DNA of 64,000 bases from Apostichopus japonicus. Taxonomy: Eukaryota; Echinodermata; Holothuroidea; Aspidochirotida; Stichopodidae. The position numbers and the translations under genes are program-made. Within the stretch, counting starts at the first letter, position 1; each line of letters begins with the position of its first letter. Shown piece by piece: positions 12,201-23,241 of the stretch. The notes beneath the pieces were generated by a model, which ran no database searches, was not told the origin of the DNA, and saw only the letters and a list, made by a program, of their open reading frames with translations. The stretch covers positions 23,512,484-23,576,483 of the forward strand of contig NC_092564.1 of assembly GCF_037975245.1 (NCBI RefSeq), written 5' to 3'.

Positions 12201-15200
12201 TTTGCGTGCCATGTTTGTGGAATACCCTACCACAGTCTCTTCATGCACTTGATAATTGTCAAACTTTCATAGCCTCATCTCAAAACCTTCCTCTTTGCTA
12301 AGTACTTTAATTAGTAGTGGATTTTCTCTGCATTCTTTGTTAAGGGCATTGAGATATTCGTTATGTAAAGCGCTATATAAATGTTTATTATTGTTATTAT
12401 TATTAATCAGAGCTGGTACTAGCAAAAAAAAACATTTTGACAAAACAAATCTGAATCCCTTCTGTAAGTTTGTATTTTTTTTGTCTTACCTGTGTTGCAC
12501 AGATGGAAGGTCTTCCAATTTTGTTACATCTGCTGATCATCATTTTCTGTGCCAAGAAGACCTTTTCCGCTGGAATCTCGATGCCGAGGTCGCCCCTGGC
12601 AACCATGATGCCATCGGAGACTTCCAATATTTCGTCAAAACTGCAACATAATGAGATGTATAGATGTATAACCTGTATACACAAACTAATGGTGAGAATT
12701 TCAATTGAGGGGATTCATCAATGTTTGCCATTACCAAACAGACCAGAAAGAAAACTTTTGCTTTTTTTTGCACTGTAAACTAATGACTAGATAATTTCCT
12801 TTTTCCAAATTTACCAGCTTTTGTAGGCGCTAGAAATGCTACAATGAAATATTTGTCAAACAGTGTCATCAACTTTTCTTCATTTAACCAAACAGAAAAT
12901 TTCTTTTTCATTTAGATTGTAATGAAGGATACCAAACACTGACACAGGATTTTAAGGAACACAAATTTGGGGTAAAAATTTGTAGAATGAAGGAAGTTGA
13001 ACAGTGGACCTCAAGCTCTGAAGCCAAATGTAAGGTAACGGCGGTTATTGCAAATTTCGCCACTCGGTTTGGCCTGTCACAACTGGCAACGCTGTATTTG
13101 ACATCACATTGTTGTTGTAATATTGAAGCCAAACTGTGAGCTGAAGAGATGCAACAATCCGCAGTAATACAATCCTTTCAGTTTCCAGTATATAATATTG
13201 GGTCTTAATTTGATTGAATCAGTCTCATATGGGTGTCATGGGTTGTGCAATAGTGTAACGATTATTTTCATTCGTCTAACATAAGGTCCATAGGCTAGGA
13301 GTGGCTGTTATACTCAGACAGGGTATAGTGTTAAGTATACCCTATTGCACATATTATATATATTATATATATTGAGTCTATATATGTATGTCTATCATAA
13401 GGCACATGTGTCCGAAATACGTCAAGACAAAGTCGTTGTTTGTTCGTTTCTCTTTGGTAGACGCATCCGCGCGAGGCGACCTCGTGTAGAGAGGAGCATA
13501 CAGGTCGGTGAAACTTACTTGCGGACACCTTCTTGGTTTTCAATTTTACTGATGATTAAAATGTTTTTGCCTTGTTCTCCCAACTCCTTCCTCACATCCC
13601 GGACGTCCTCTGGTTTACGAATAAATGACGCAAACACCATCTCCACCTGAGGATACATAAATGGAAGGATATGTAGAAGACATTGAAGATAAGTCGAAGG
13701 TATTGTTTGATCATGATTTCTATTGGCAACGTTTGGTAAAGTTGGTTTAGTATTAAACAAAACAGCTTTCATTTCAAGTTTTGCGTGATAAAGGCTTAGC
13801 CATGTCTGTGTCTCTGCTCTCAACAGTTTTATTAGAAATGATTCATCTTGAGTCATTAAGGTCGAAAATGCACACGGTTTCCTGTTCTAACATTACGTTA
13901 CGCGTCTTAAACAAGATGACTTGAAATTGTGGAATGAAGTTTAATCAAACACCTGCTTACTTTATTTCTGGATATTCCCCCATATTTTGTACTTCCACCC
14001 ACGTTTATATACCTATATATCCCTTTTCAGTTTCATATCAATTCCAATGCCACATTTAATAACAAGGATGCTTAAATTCTGACCGAAGGCAAAAGGAAAA
14101 GAAACTCAGAAACTCAGTATCTTGATAACCTTCTGAGTATAATATGGATTTATATTCATTTAATGGTAGTTCTAGCAACAGCTGTTAGGATAAGGTTTTA
14201 GACCAAAGCTAAACTGTTAACTCAGTTTGAGAACTTTCCTAAAACTTTCTCAAGGTTTTTTAAACATCTGTTGTGCCCCTGAAGTAACGCTCTCGCTGTA
14301 TATTTCTATAAATCATGTGCTTGCAGGGTGAGAGTACTTTAATATACATGTTGCAAATATAAGAAGCTTCATAGAGAAGCCTCCAGATAATCAATTCTGT
14401 ATGAAATTTTAGTGCTTTCATGCAAAAGGCAAAGAGAGTCTTCTGCGCATTTCTAAATATTACTTACTCCTTGTTCGACTCCAAAGTGCAGATCTTTCTT
14501 ATCTTTTTCGGATAACGCTGGAAGGTCAACATCAGCGTTAGGGAGATTCACCCCCTTCCTGCTGCCCAACGACCCTCCGTTCACTATTTTACAATCTAAA
14601 TAATCGTCACCTAACAAAAGAAGAGAAAAGATCACCAATATTTATATACCAATTCTACAGCTGCAACGTTACAGGATCGCAAAACTGTTTTGAGTTCTTC
14701 TTGAAATAGCATGTATTAAAACCTATTGCTGCAATGTTACAGATTCTCAACACTATTTTGAGTCCTTCTTAATCAGCATGTTTTTATACCCAAAGCTGCA
14801 ATGTTACAGGATCTCAACACTGTTTTGAGTTCCTCTTTAAATAGCATGTATTAAAACCTCAAGCTGCAACGTTACAGGATCGCAACACGGTTTTGAGTTC
14901 CTCTTTAAATAGATAATATTAAAACCTATAGCTGCAACGTTACATGTTCTTAACACTGTTTTGAGTTCCTCTTTAAATAGCATGTATTAAAACCTATAGC
15001 TGCAACGTTACAGGATCTCAACACTGTTTTCAGTTCCTCTTTAAATAGATATATTAAAACCTATAGCTGCAACGGTTCAAGATCTCAACACTGTTTTGAG
15101 TTCCTCTTTAAATAGATATATTAAAACCTAAAGCTGCAACGTTACAGATTCTCAACACTGTTTGGGGTTCCTCTTTAAATAGCATGTATTGAAACCTATA

Positions 15201-18200
15201 GCTGCAACATTACAAGATCTCAACACTGTTTTGAGTTCCTCTTTAAATAGATATATTAAAACCTAAAGCTGCAACGTTAGAGATTCTCAACACTGTTTTG
15301 AGTTCCTCTTTAAATAGATATATTAAAACCTAAAGCTGCAACGTTACAGATTCTCAACACTGTTTGGGGTTCCTCTTTAAATAGTATGTATTGAAACCTA
15401 CAGCTTCAACATTACAGATTCTCAACACTGTTTGGGGTTCCTCTTTAAATAGCATGTATTGAAACCTACAGCTTCAACGTTACAGGATCTCAACACTGTT
15501 TTGATTTGTACTTGGATCAGCTACATATTCGATATCAACAATCACTGCTGATAATTAGTATAAATAAGAGACTCGTCTGGGTAAAGGCAGGACAAACTTT
15601 TAATGGTCACCACTCTTTCTGATTAGTGCTCCAAATAACACGAGAAAGGTGAAACCTTACTCATGAATTTGCACTGCACTAATGAGAAGCTTTTGAATTC
15701 CTTTGCCTATTATTATTATTATTACAATATGATTCACTACCGGGGTGTTTTACCAATTGAAACAACTTCCAATGCGATCAGCCCGTCATCAAGGAAGATC
15801 AGTCCCCCTTCTTCCAACACCTTTGTCATGTTCTTGTAGTCCGCATATATCTGTTCCTTGGTCCCTTGCTCCTTAAATTTATCGTCGAGGGTGACTCGGA
15901 TCTTTCCACCGGTCACAAGTTCAACTTCTGCGGATCCTCCCTGAAAGCAAAATGGAGAATCAACTCATATCATTTTTTAGATAGATTCATACAACATAGC
16001 CTCTAGTTGTAAAACTACAAACATACAGCTTGCATCATACTGACCAGATTGTTCCCGTAATTTCAGATTTATCGTGTACTTACGGTTTTAGCATTGTACC
16101 GCATCGTACCAGATGTCACAGAAGAGAATACTTTTCCTCTTTAAAGGAGTAAAGAGGGGTCTAAATTTGCCACACTTTGTGATATTACACTCTACGATAT
16201 ATACAATAACTTTGGTAGATTGCTGGAAGTTCAGGACAGACCACTGTTGCTTTAAAGCGGCTTGCAATTTCATGACTAAATTAGAAAAGTTTATGAAAAA
16301 CATAAACATGTCATTTATAAATTAAATCAAAACTTTATCAATCTGTCAGACTGATTTTGCCGAGTTAATGAACATCTGTTGTGACATTAATATGACAAAT
16401 TTGTCTTATAAGGAGGTAGGTATGGGAAATCTGTCGTGTTAATAAATATCACCTCAAGTAAACAACATATATTTGTGTTCACATTTTTCAGTGGTGAAAG
16501 AGACGTTAAGTACACTCACCCCAGCTAGAAGGCCTGTCCTTATCTCTGGTCCCTTCGTGTCGAGAGCAATCCCGATGCAACGGCAAAAATCAAAGCTTGA
16601 CTCTGCTTCTCGGACGTTCTTTATCGTCCCTCCGTGATACTGACATGGAAAACCAGAAAGCCAGTTAGCAATCCCTTGTGGGTATCAACCATGTCATTAA
16701 CTCACAAGGACTTGACAGTATAGAATTTTAAACCAAAACGTTTCAATATCCAAATCAAGAACAGTCTTCCCAAATTTTACCAAATTTGGGATAGCAAATC
16801 CTTTTTAATAATTGTTGAGAGTAACATGACATAGTTTATACACTGTGAAATATTTTTTAGAAAATGAACAATTTGCGAATGTTGTGAGGAGACAGGTAAG
16901 CGAGGAATGGAGTAAATAACACTAATCCGCCACCCTGATTCCCATTCATACCCTCCCTACCTCGTGATCTCCGTGAGAGAAATTCATCCTGGCTATGTTC
17001 ATCCCATTCTTAATCATGGTCTTCAGCGTTTCCACATCTCTGGATGCGGGACCTGCAAGAAAATAATAAAGGCTTATATGCACAACTACTACAGTAAACT
17101 GTGTGCACTGCTGTGCTGGAAAACAACTAAATAAATGTCAAGGTAACGATACAAAAGTTAAACCTGGTCGAGATTCTGGCTGAAATCAGAACCATTTACA
17201 AATAGGTAGTGTTTTAATTGCCTCTTAAAAGGAGCAGTATTTTGGATTTCTTTAAGGCTGTCAGGAAGCTTATTCCACAATTAAGGTCCAGCCTTGGCAA
17301 ACGAGCGATACCCATACGAGGATTTAAATCGAGGCTCTATCAATAAAGTATTTCTGCTACGGTCAGAGGTTACCAATATATCATGGATATATTTAGGACC
17401 CAGTCCTCTAACAGACTTAAACACAATCAAAATTATTTTAAAGTACACCCTCTCCTTGATTTTAAGCCAATGAAGATCATGGAATAGATCAGTCACATGA
17501 TCATATCTACTTTTACCATATATCAATCTTGCAGCAAAATTTTGAATAGATTGGAGTTGATCATATAAATGTTGGTTGATACCAAAATAAAGTGAGTTAC
17601 AAACTTACAATAATCAATATGCGAAATAATCATGGATTGGACAATAATGCTTAACTCAGACTTAGTAAGATAAAATCGCACTTTAGAAATATTTCTAAGA
17701 TTCTTAAAGCACCTGGATTTAAGTGAACATATTTGATGCCGAAAAGACATGGTAGAAAAGGGGCAGATAACACGTGGATGATAAACTGGAGATACAGAAC
17801 TACTGAGAATTAATCTAATTTATATCTAACAAAGAATATATACACAACCTTTAATACATCAGTCTAGCCGAGGACCATCAAATACTGAAATATGTATTAA
17901 TGAACACACAGTGAGAGTCAGCACTGAAAACCAGTATACAGAAGACCATCAAAATTTGGAAATATTTGTTTAACTATGACTTTAGAATCCTGTTTATCAG
18001 CGACAGATGAAAAATGGAAAAAGATCCTCCCCCCCCCCCCCTATAAACAGCTGTGAGCAATGACTGGCTCAAGGTCAGACATACCAGTGCTTTTAAGTAT
18101 ACTTTAGCTTATTAGAATGTCATAGTTAAACCTTTTCACTTTCGTCAATATCATTTGACATTAGACCTAGATACAGTGTTTTATTAGAAACTTGGCTGAT

Positions 18201-18566
18201 TGGTTTACGTTCATGTCATGAAAAGGGGGGGGGGGGGAGTACTTTGTATGAGTATGATTTGCTTTGGATGGAAGGAGGGAACAACAGCAAACTTAACTTA
18301 ATTAATTCTTTCCTCTGTGTATATTGAGACCCGTTCACCTTTCTCCGTCCTTATCCCAACACATATGTATAATACATGATGTAACAGCTCAGGCATACAT
18401 ACTCACCGATGGTACAGATGATACCAGTGTTACGCACATTGCCAGGTCTGTCATCAATATGCAGTTTGCAGTTATGATCCAGGAAGCTGTTAGCTGTGAC
18501 TACCTTATACTGAGCTACCTGAAAGTAGTGCTCGCTCTCGCTGTCCCTATGCTGTCGCTTGGCCAT
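8938..18566 (-). CDS. PKM: Pyruvate kinase, complete, 10 coding exons, 534 aa
   Basis: Catalyses phosphoenolpyruvate + ADP to pyruvate + ATP, the last step of glycolysis, in the cytosol as a tetramer. Exons in transcript order: 18566-18407, 17052-16961, 16639-16520, 15940-15754, 14610-14468, 13646-13519, 12640-12490, 12134-11982, 10210-10044, 9241-8938. All junctions are GT-AG and in phase. The total of 1605 bases gives 534 residues, against 531 in human PKM. Visible landmarks: [38 protein letters not shown] with catalytic Lys268, metal ligands Glu270 and Asp294 ([10 protein letters not shown]), Thr326 in ICATQ, and SGETAKG. The effector loop TKTGRS with Trp482 and Arg489 is kept, which suggests fructose-1,6-bisphosphate activation. 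Start: the first ATG, at 18564-18566 in GACATGG context. The frame is open upstream to the acceptor at 18600, so a 5' exon exists and could add residues. Confidence 0.93.
9250..9600. repeat. Direct duplication of about 178 bp in a pyruvate kinase intron
   Basis: The blocks AGAGATGATTTCTCTATAAT near 9300 and 9478, and ACTTGAGGTTAAACCTTGTT near 9407 and 9577, show two diverged copies in tandem. Confidence 0.85.
10044..10210 (-). CDS. PKM: Pyruvate kinase exon 9 (residues 379-433), C-domain
   Basis: Encodes the helix and strand equal to the alternatively spliced region of vertebrate PKM, ending [11 protein letters not shown]. Only one copy of this exon is visible nearby. Lys431 is at the position that is Lys433 in human PKM2 and Glu in PKM1. 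Confidence 0.9.
10231..11557. repeat. 62/71-bp tandem array, about 20 copies, in a pyruvate kinase intron
   Basis: The unit runs GTGAGGATACAGGGCCTTTA, ATACAGTGAATCCTGGTATG, GGTTGAGAGTCAAGGATGTG, TA. Two length forms are interspersed; the longer carries an extra AGTATACAT. The array starts about 20 bases from the acceptor of exon 9. Confidence 0.97.
11982..12134 (-). CDS. PKM: Pyruvate kinase exon 8 (residues 328-378)
   Basis: Encodes [20 protein letters not shown] and [19 protein letters not shown]. 51 codons, phase 0 at both ends. Confidence 0.93.
12150..12412 (+). mobile_element. 3' end of a non-LTR retrotransposon (LINE), + strand
   Basis: One frame reads [20 protein letters not shown] and then [13 protein letters not shown] before a stop. 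This fits the ...APKLWNSLP...F...LKTFLF pattern at the end of CR1/L2-like ORF2. After it come GTAAAGCGCTATATAAATG and a TTATTA-type tail, typical of these elements. The fragment fills most of the 355-base pyruvate kinase intron at 12135-12489, antisense to the gene. Confidence 0.8.
12490..12640 (-). CDS. PKM: Pyruvate kinase exon 7 (residues 277-327), metal ligand Asp294
   Basis: Encodes [34 protein letters not shown] and the end of ICATQ. This is the PROSITE-type active-site region together with exon 6. Confidence 0.93.
13519..13646 (-). CDS. PKM: Pyruvate kinase exon 6 (residues 235-276), catalytic Lys268
   Basis: Encodes [20 protein letters not shown] and [12 protein letters not shown]. 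Lys268 matches human Lys270 and Glu270 matches the metal ligand Glu272. Confidence 0.93.
14468..14610 (-). CDS. PKM: Pyruvate kinase exon 5 (residues 187-234)
   Basis: Encodes the end of the B domain and the return to the barrel: [20 protein letters not shown], then [18 protein letters not shown]. Donor GTAAGT. Confidence 0.92.
14655..15510. repeat. About 66-68-bp tandem array, 12-13 copies, in a pyruvate kinase intron
   Basis: The unit contains GCTGCAACGTTACAGGATCT, CAACACTGTTTTGAGTTCCT and CTTTAAATAGCATGTATTAA. Copies differ by substitutions and by a 2-base length change (ATAGCATGTATT or ATAGATATATT). Confidence 0.93.
15754..15940 (-). CDS. PKM: Pyruvate kinase exon 4 (residues 125-186)
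   Basis: Encodes the B domain, from [20 protein letters not shown] to [16 protein letters not shown]. This is the lid that closes over the substrate. It ends in phase 1 with donor GTAAAA. Confidence 0.9.
16520..16639 (-). CDS. PKM: Pyruvate kinase exon 3 (residues 85-124)
   Basis: Encodes the segment around [17 protein letters not shown], which carries the conserved Asp-Thr of the active site. Exactly 40 codons, phase 0 at both ends. Confidence 0.92.
16961..17052 (-). CDS. PKM: Pyruvate kinase exon 2 (residues 54-84)
   Basis: Encodes [20 protein letters not shown] and then [10 protein letters not shown], which includes the potassium- and nucleotide-site NFSHG motif. Acceptor TTCTTGCAG, donor GTAGGG. 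Confidence 0.92.
17190..17760 (-). mobile_element. LINE reverse transcriptase C-terminal fragment, minus strand
   Basis: Two minus-strand frames fit the C-terminal part of CR1/L2-like ORF2. The upstream one reads [20 protein letters not shown] and ISHIDYC. The downstream one reads [20 protein letters not shown], then [16 protein letters not shown] and [11 protein letters not shown]. The next bases, with stops, still resemble LWN-LP-S and FKRQLK. The copy is frameshifted and dead. It lies in the first coding intron of pyruvate kinase in the same orientation as the gene. Confidence 0.85.
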
Positions 18567-18599
18567 GTCTTCCTCTGGGGTGGCAGTTTCCTCTTTGAC
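18407..18599 (-). CDS. PKM: Pyruvate kinase exon with start codon
   Basis: The coding part is 18407-18566 (residues 1-53 plus one base). It encodes a divergent polar N-terminus ([16 protein letters not shown]) and then the conserved NTGIICTIG strand. The 33 bases before the ATG are also open (VKEETATPEED). Acceptor TTGTCAG, donor GTGAGT. Confidence 0.88.
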
Positions 18600-18653
18600 C
18601 TGACAACACCAAAGGGAAATAAATATGCAAATTTATATTTGTTATCACCTGCC

Positions 18654-18995
18654 CAGGGATGTGCTCAGGAATATTCGAGTGCCGGGCTGATTTGTGCAGT
18701 GCTGTGATCCACATCCTGGGGGAGGGGTCTCAGGGGTGTGGGTTGCCCCTCCCTTTGGAAAATGTTTGCAAATGAAGTATGCTTAGATGGCAGATACTAT
18801 AGTGCTATCTTTTTCCTTTTCCGATGCATACTTCTGTGCCAAGTATTCACCCAGGCTTTGGTAATGGTAAAATTTATTAAATTCATCATTAAAAGAAGTG
18901 CCGAGCAGAAATGTTTAGAGTACTGTTTGTGCAGGGCGGCATTCAGAACTGCCGGGCACAGCCCCCCCCCCCCCCCCGCCATATGCACATCCCTG
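18654..18995. mobile_element. Candidate hAT-like non-autonomous element, 342 bp
   Basis: It starts CAGGGATGTGC and ends GCACATCCCTG, an exact 11-bp terminal inverted repeat of the hAT type. Flanking 8-mers (CACCTGCC and CCTGCCTG) are not a clean target duplication. It holds a C run of about 16 bases near its right end. It lies just upstream of the pyruvate kinase exon with the start codon. Confidence 0.5.
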
Positions 18996-20990
18996 CCTGC
19001 CTGCTATGTTCATGTATTTAAAACAGACATACTGTACATGCGTGTCTGTAATTTGGGAATATTAACAAGTCTTACAAATGGAATTTTTGCACATTCTGAT
19101 TAATGCAGCATTGTTACGAATGCAGGATTATACACCTGGGATGCAATCATTTAGCCAGGGAGGCAAAACCTTCATATTGCTTGCAAGATTTGGGGGGGGG
19201 GGGAAACAAACACCCTTAGTACACACACCCACAACTAAGCCTATGCAAAGCATAACAAATACTTTTTTGAATATCAATTTTCTTTCTTTTAAAAAAAAAC
19301 ACAACTTCTCAAAAGAACCAAAATTTCTTCCAATGATCCTTTGTACAGATGATTGAATTTGTTTGAAAACAAATAAATCATAACAATCAACTGCAAAGTA
19401 CAGGGTTAACAACACTCCCATTAAAGAGATTTACATGCTGAAAGTAGACAATGATGCGTTTCCAAATTCCCTGTGATTTGATTGGCTAATAGTCCCTTAT
19501 CATTGTCTGCAAACATTCTTGCATCTATAGTGCTCAATGAACACAAAGGATGTTGTTTAAATGCAACTAACTTGTATTCGTTACTGTCCCCTTGTGTAGA
19601 GCTAGTGAAGTTTGTGCTATAGACTATCATATGTGTGCACTCAAATATCATAACGTTCGGCCTTGTTGACACATATTTCGACAAGAAGGTTCATAGCAGG
19701 AAGTTGTAGTTGAATTGTTTCTTAAAATATGTTACTTGAATTATTGTTTTGATCACAACATATTATGAGTTGAGACAATTTATGAATTGTGTGGGATGCT
19801 AACATCTCTGATACTGAAAAAGATTTTTCATCTCACAATATGTTTGTTCTCTTTGCATTGAGAGTTGCTAAAGTAAAATGTGCATTCACACTACAGTAAT
19901 TTCTTCATTGCAAACTTGCATAAATTTTTGCCGTCCCTTTGACCACATGCTTCAGGTAAAAAAATTTGAGTGTAAACTATACACTTCATATACTTTGTCA
20001 AAAGTAGCCACTGGTGCTTGGGTATTTGTGCAAAAAGTTATTTACGTACTGTAATGGGAAATGGGTCGGAACTGGTTGGGGTTGGGCGGAACTTGCCTAT
20101 AGTGTTTGGGGAAAAAGGAAACTTTGTTCACTTTCAATAAATCTTAAGAATAAAATAGCATTGGGTGACAGTACATGGTAACTTACGACAGGGGCTCATA
20201 AACGTTGAGCAAGTACTAGTCCTTCGAGGGGCATGTTCTTGTGTCGTCAAGATCTATATGTAATATTTACTACATAATTTAAAGGCCTCAGTGAGGGTAT
20301 GATCATGCAGTTCAATAAGATGCAATATTAAGTCAAGTAAAACACATGATGGAAGGTTTGCTAGAAAATGTTGACCAAAAACATACAGACCTGCTTTAGA
20401 CTTGGAAATAAACAAAACCCCTTTTTTTTTGTCTGCAGCTGCAAAAGGATTTCTTTCAGAGTCAAGAAGTTTCTTCACATTAGAGATACAGTAGTTCCTT
20501 AAGAATATATCAGTTTCCAGAAAGCTAGGTTGAGCACTGAGCACTGTGAGTCAGTTTGCACATGTACCAAACATTATGGTAAATGATTGAAAAATGTACC
20601 AGCATATAGATATATAGTGCAGTATCTTTTTGCCTAGTTCATTATTGGGTACTAATTACACAAAGGCAATTATAATATCTTTTAAGCCTACGGAATGGTA
20701 CTCGTTAGCCTCAGGGCATCTCTATCCAGTATTCATGAACGGAATTTACTTATGTTTATAAATAGCGCATCTGGTTACTTAATCACTATAGTTCTTTATT
20801 CGTAATCTATGGGCTTGAATTCAAAATAACTTGTTATTGATCTGGTAATGAATGAACAACTAACAATGATCAAGTTTCGATTCTTTCAGTGCTACGTTAC
20901 GTCTAGGTGTTGAGAACAACTTTAATTGTACACTTTACACTGCCCATATCTTACCCCATAAGTTGTATTGAGATATTATAATTGAAATTG
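18996..20990. other. Intergenic or 5' intron of pyruvate kinase, no gene seen
   Basis: Short chance frames only. A poly-G run occurs near 19192-19203. Confidence 0.5.
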
Positions 20991-20994
20991 ATTA

Positions 20995-21007
20995 TATCTA
21001 TATATAC

Positions 21008-21056
<49 letters not shown>

Positions 21057-21152
21057 TATATAGATATATATATATATTTATATATATATAATATAAACAT
21101 ATATATATATATATACAAACATATATATATATAAATAGATATAGATATATAT
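20995..21152. repeat. (TA)n microsatellite
   Basis: About 150 bases of TATATA with scattered G and C. It directly abuts one arm of an inverted repeat. Confidence 0.95.
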
Positions 21153-21500
21153 TTTCACTACCAGAGACTTCCCGCAACCCAACATGATTAATCATCAACA
21201 GCGTCATACACCACATAAAATGTATGTTTAACTCTTCACTACACTGTGAGTTCTGTCCAAGATTTGCACAAAGTCCATCTCCATAAGACTAGTCACTAAC
21301 ATACTAGTCCCTGCATGGGCATATGTATTTAGTCACTTAAGTGCACATGTTGTGTGCGATGTACCACGTCAGGCAACTCCCATAGTATTTCTTGATGCTT
21401 TCATTGGACAACCAAAAAATCCTTCGGAACCAAATATGAAGGCAAGGTTGTCCAAAGGACAACCATAAAATTTTCTTAACAACAAGGGACGAAATAACTG
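21153..21500 (-). repeat. Interspersed repeat copy A (inverted relative to 28360-28745)
   Basis: The reverse complement shares blocks with 28360-28745: TTTGGTTGTCCAATGAAAGC-like, TGACTAGTCTTA, TTTATGTGGTGTATGACGCT-like, GATTAATCATGTTGGGTTGC and TCTCTGGTAGTGAAAA. The copies are imperfect, and the match stops next to the (TA)n tract. Confidence 0.75.
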
Positions 21501-22211
21501 GGCTCGCATAGCAATTTGCTACCCAAGAATTGCCAGTTGCTAATCAATATTACTTTTGATTAGCAAAAGATGCAGTACCTGCTAATGCTAATTGCTATTT
21601 CCAAGAATTGTCGAGCAATTATTGCTAATCAATTCTCTAAAACTATTTCGTCCCTTGAACAATGAGCATTGTATATATATGTACATACAGTCATATACTA
21701 ATCAGAATAAAAAAATGCTGGTTTTTGGATACATCACCACCAAGTCAATTTATGTCAATATGTTCAATAATTCAAATGACTGCAGTCAGGGAGTTAGTAT
21801 CATCAAATGGCAACAATTGCCTCTTATCAGTTTGAGTTAATATTTGTATCTTTATAAAAATTAACCTGAAAGGGGGTCCCTTATCTCCACCCACTCCTAT
21901 GGAGATTGGTAGCACACTCTACACAAGCTGGTTACAGTACATAAATTTATCATTATATTCTAAATTTGTCCAATCTACATCGCACCTGCCCCTGATTCAC
22001 AAATATTTCACATAATGTATGAGTAGAGTATTGTGCACCGTTTTGTATCAATAATCAAACTATCAATATTATTTCCAGAAGCACTGTCTCCCATCTTACA
22101 AGTGCACTCACTATTAACACTCAGTTATGGCCATAATACCATAGCTTCATATAGGCTGAGCTTGGCCAGATCTGCTGTTTGACAATGTTAGTGTTATAGG
22201 CTGACAAAAGT

Positions 22212-22335
22212 CATCGTTTTAATACTTTTAATCCACATTTCCAAATCTCTCTCCAAATTTATGGACACAGCTGTACTCTCAAAAAATTATCATTATCATG
22301 GTTACAGTTTGTCTACTGAAAGTAGATTGCTAAAC
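22212..22335. repeat. Inverted repeat arm, pair with 24370-24505
   Basis: Contains ATCATTATCATGGTTACAGT, TTGTCTACTGAAAGTAGATT and TTTAATCCACATTTCCAAAT, all found in reverse complement at 24370-24505. Confidence 0.85.
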
Positions 22336-22868
22336 TAATAATGTATCTTTCTACCTGTAACGTATGACACACACTAATAATGTATCTTTCTACCTGTAAC
22401 GTATGACACACACTAATAATATATATTTCTACCTGTAACGTATGACACACGCTAATAATGTATCTTTCTACCTGTAATGTATGACGCACACTAATAATGT
22501 ATCTTTCTACCTGTAACGTATGACACACACTAATAATATATATTTCTACCTGTAACGTATGACACACACTAATAATGTATCTTTCTACCTGTAACGTATG
22601 ACGCACACTAATAATGTATCTTTCTACCTGTAACGTATGACACACGCTAATAATGTATCTCTCTACCTGTAACGTATGACGCACACTAATAATATATATT
22701 TCTACCTGTAACGTATGACACACGCTAATAATGTATCTTTCTACCTGTAACGTATGACACACACTAATAATGTATCTTTCTACCTGTAACGTATGACGCA
22801 CACTAATAATATATATTTCTACCTGTAACGTATGACACACGCTAATAATGTATCTCTCTACCTGTACG
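22330..22868. repeat. 39-bp tandem array, about 14 copies
   Basis: The unit is AATAATGTATCTTTCTACCT plus GTAACGTATGACACACACT. The period equals 13 codons, so a 175-codon minus frame stays open (VCHTLQVERYIIS repeated). Two alternating subtypes (GTATCTTTC and ATATATTTC) are mixed. Confidence 0.97.
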
Positions 22869-22972
22869 TATGAATGTTTTGAAACATGACATAGCTTTGT
22901 CAGCTAGATTTAAATTATGAAGAAGATACCAACCCGAACACTTACTACTAAGAACTGACAAGGACATTTCTA

Positions 22973-23241
22973 GTGTTTGCACGTGGTATCCGGGGACCCG
23001 GGTACCCACCTGACGCAATACCACCCGGTTCCTAATTTATTATTTTTGGAAAACCGATGGTTAGGCAAGATTTTCCCATTGACTTACAGTAGTGTGGTGC
23101 TAGGCTACCATGTGGTCCAAGATAACAGCAATAATGAAAGTATTCCATGGATATCTTATAACTGCGTCACATTTTCAGTGAATAAACTGATGGTTAGGCT
23201 CTCAGGTACCCAGTTCCCGGTTTATGGACCTGTGTAAACAC
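22973..23241. mobile_element. 269-bp terminal-inverted-repeat element (MITE-like)
   Basis: The ends are GTGTTTGCAC...GTGTAAACAC, extending inward as similar CCGGG..ACC..GGGTACC blocks, and are flanked by TA on both sides. The interior matches a longer relative at about 28985-29995 (ACCATGTGGTC, GAAAGTATTCCATGGATATC, TTATAACTGCGTCAC). A TA target site fits a Tc1/mariner-type mover. That assignment is inference. Confidence 0.65.

Noticed and set aside
20998-21216. 72-codon minus frame of Tyr/Ile
   Set aside because: It is the (TA)n microsatellite in translation.
22313-22840. 175-codon minus frame of VCHTLQVERYIIS repeats
   Set aside because: It is the 39-bp array read in a period of 13 codons. 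There is no unique sequence, splice context or domain.
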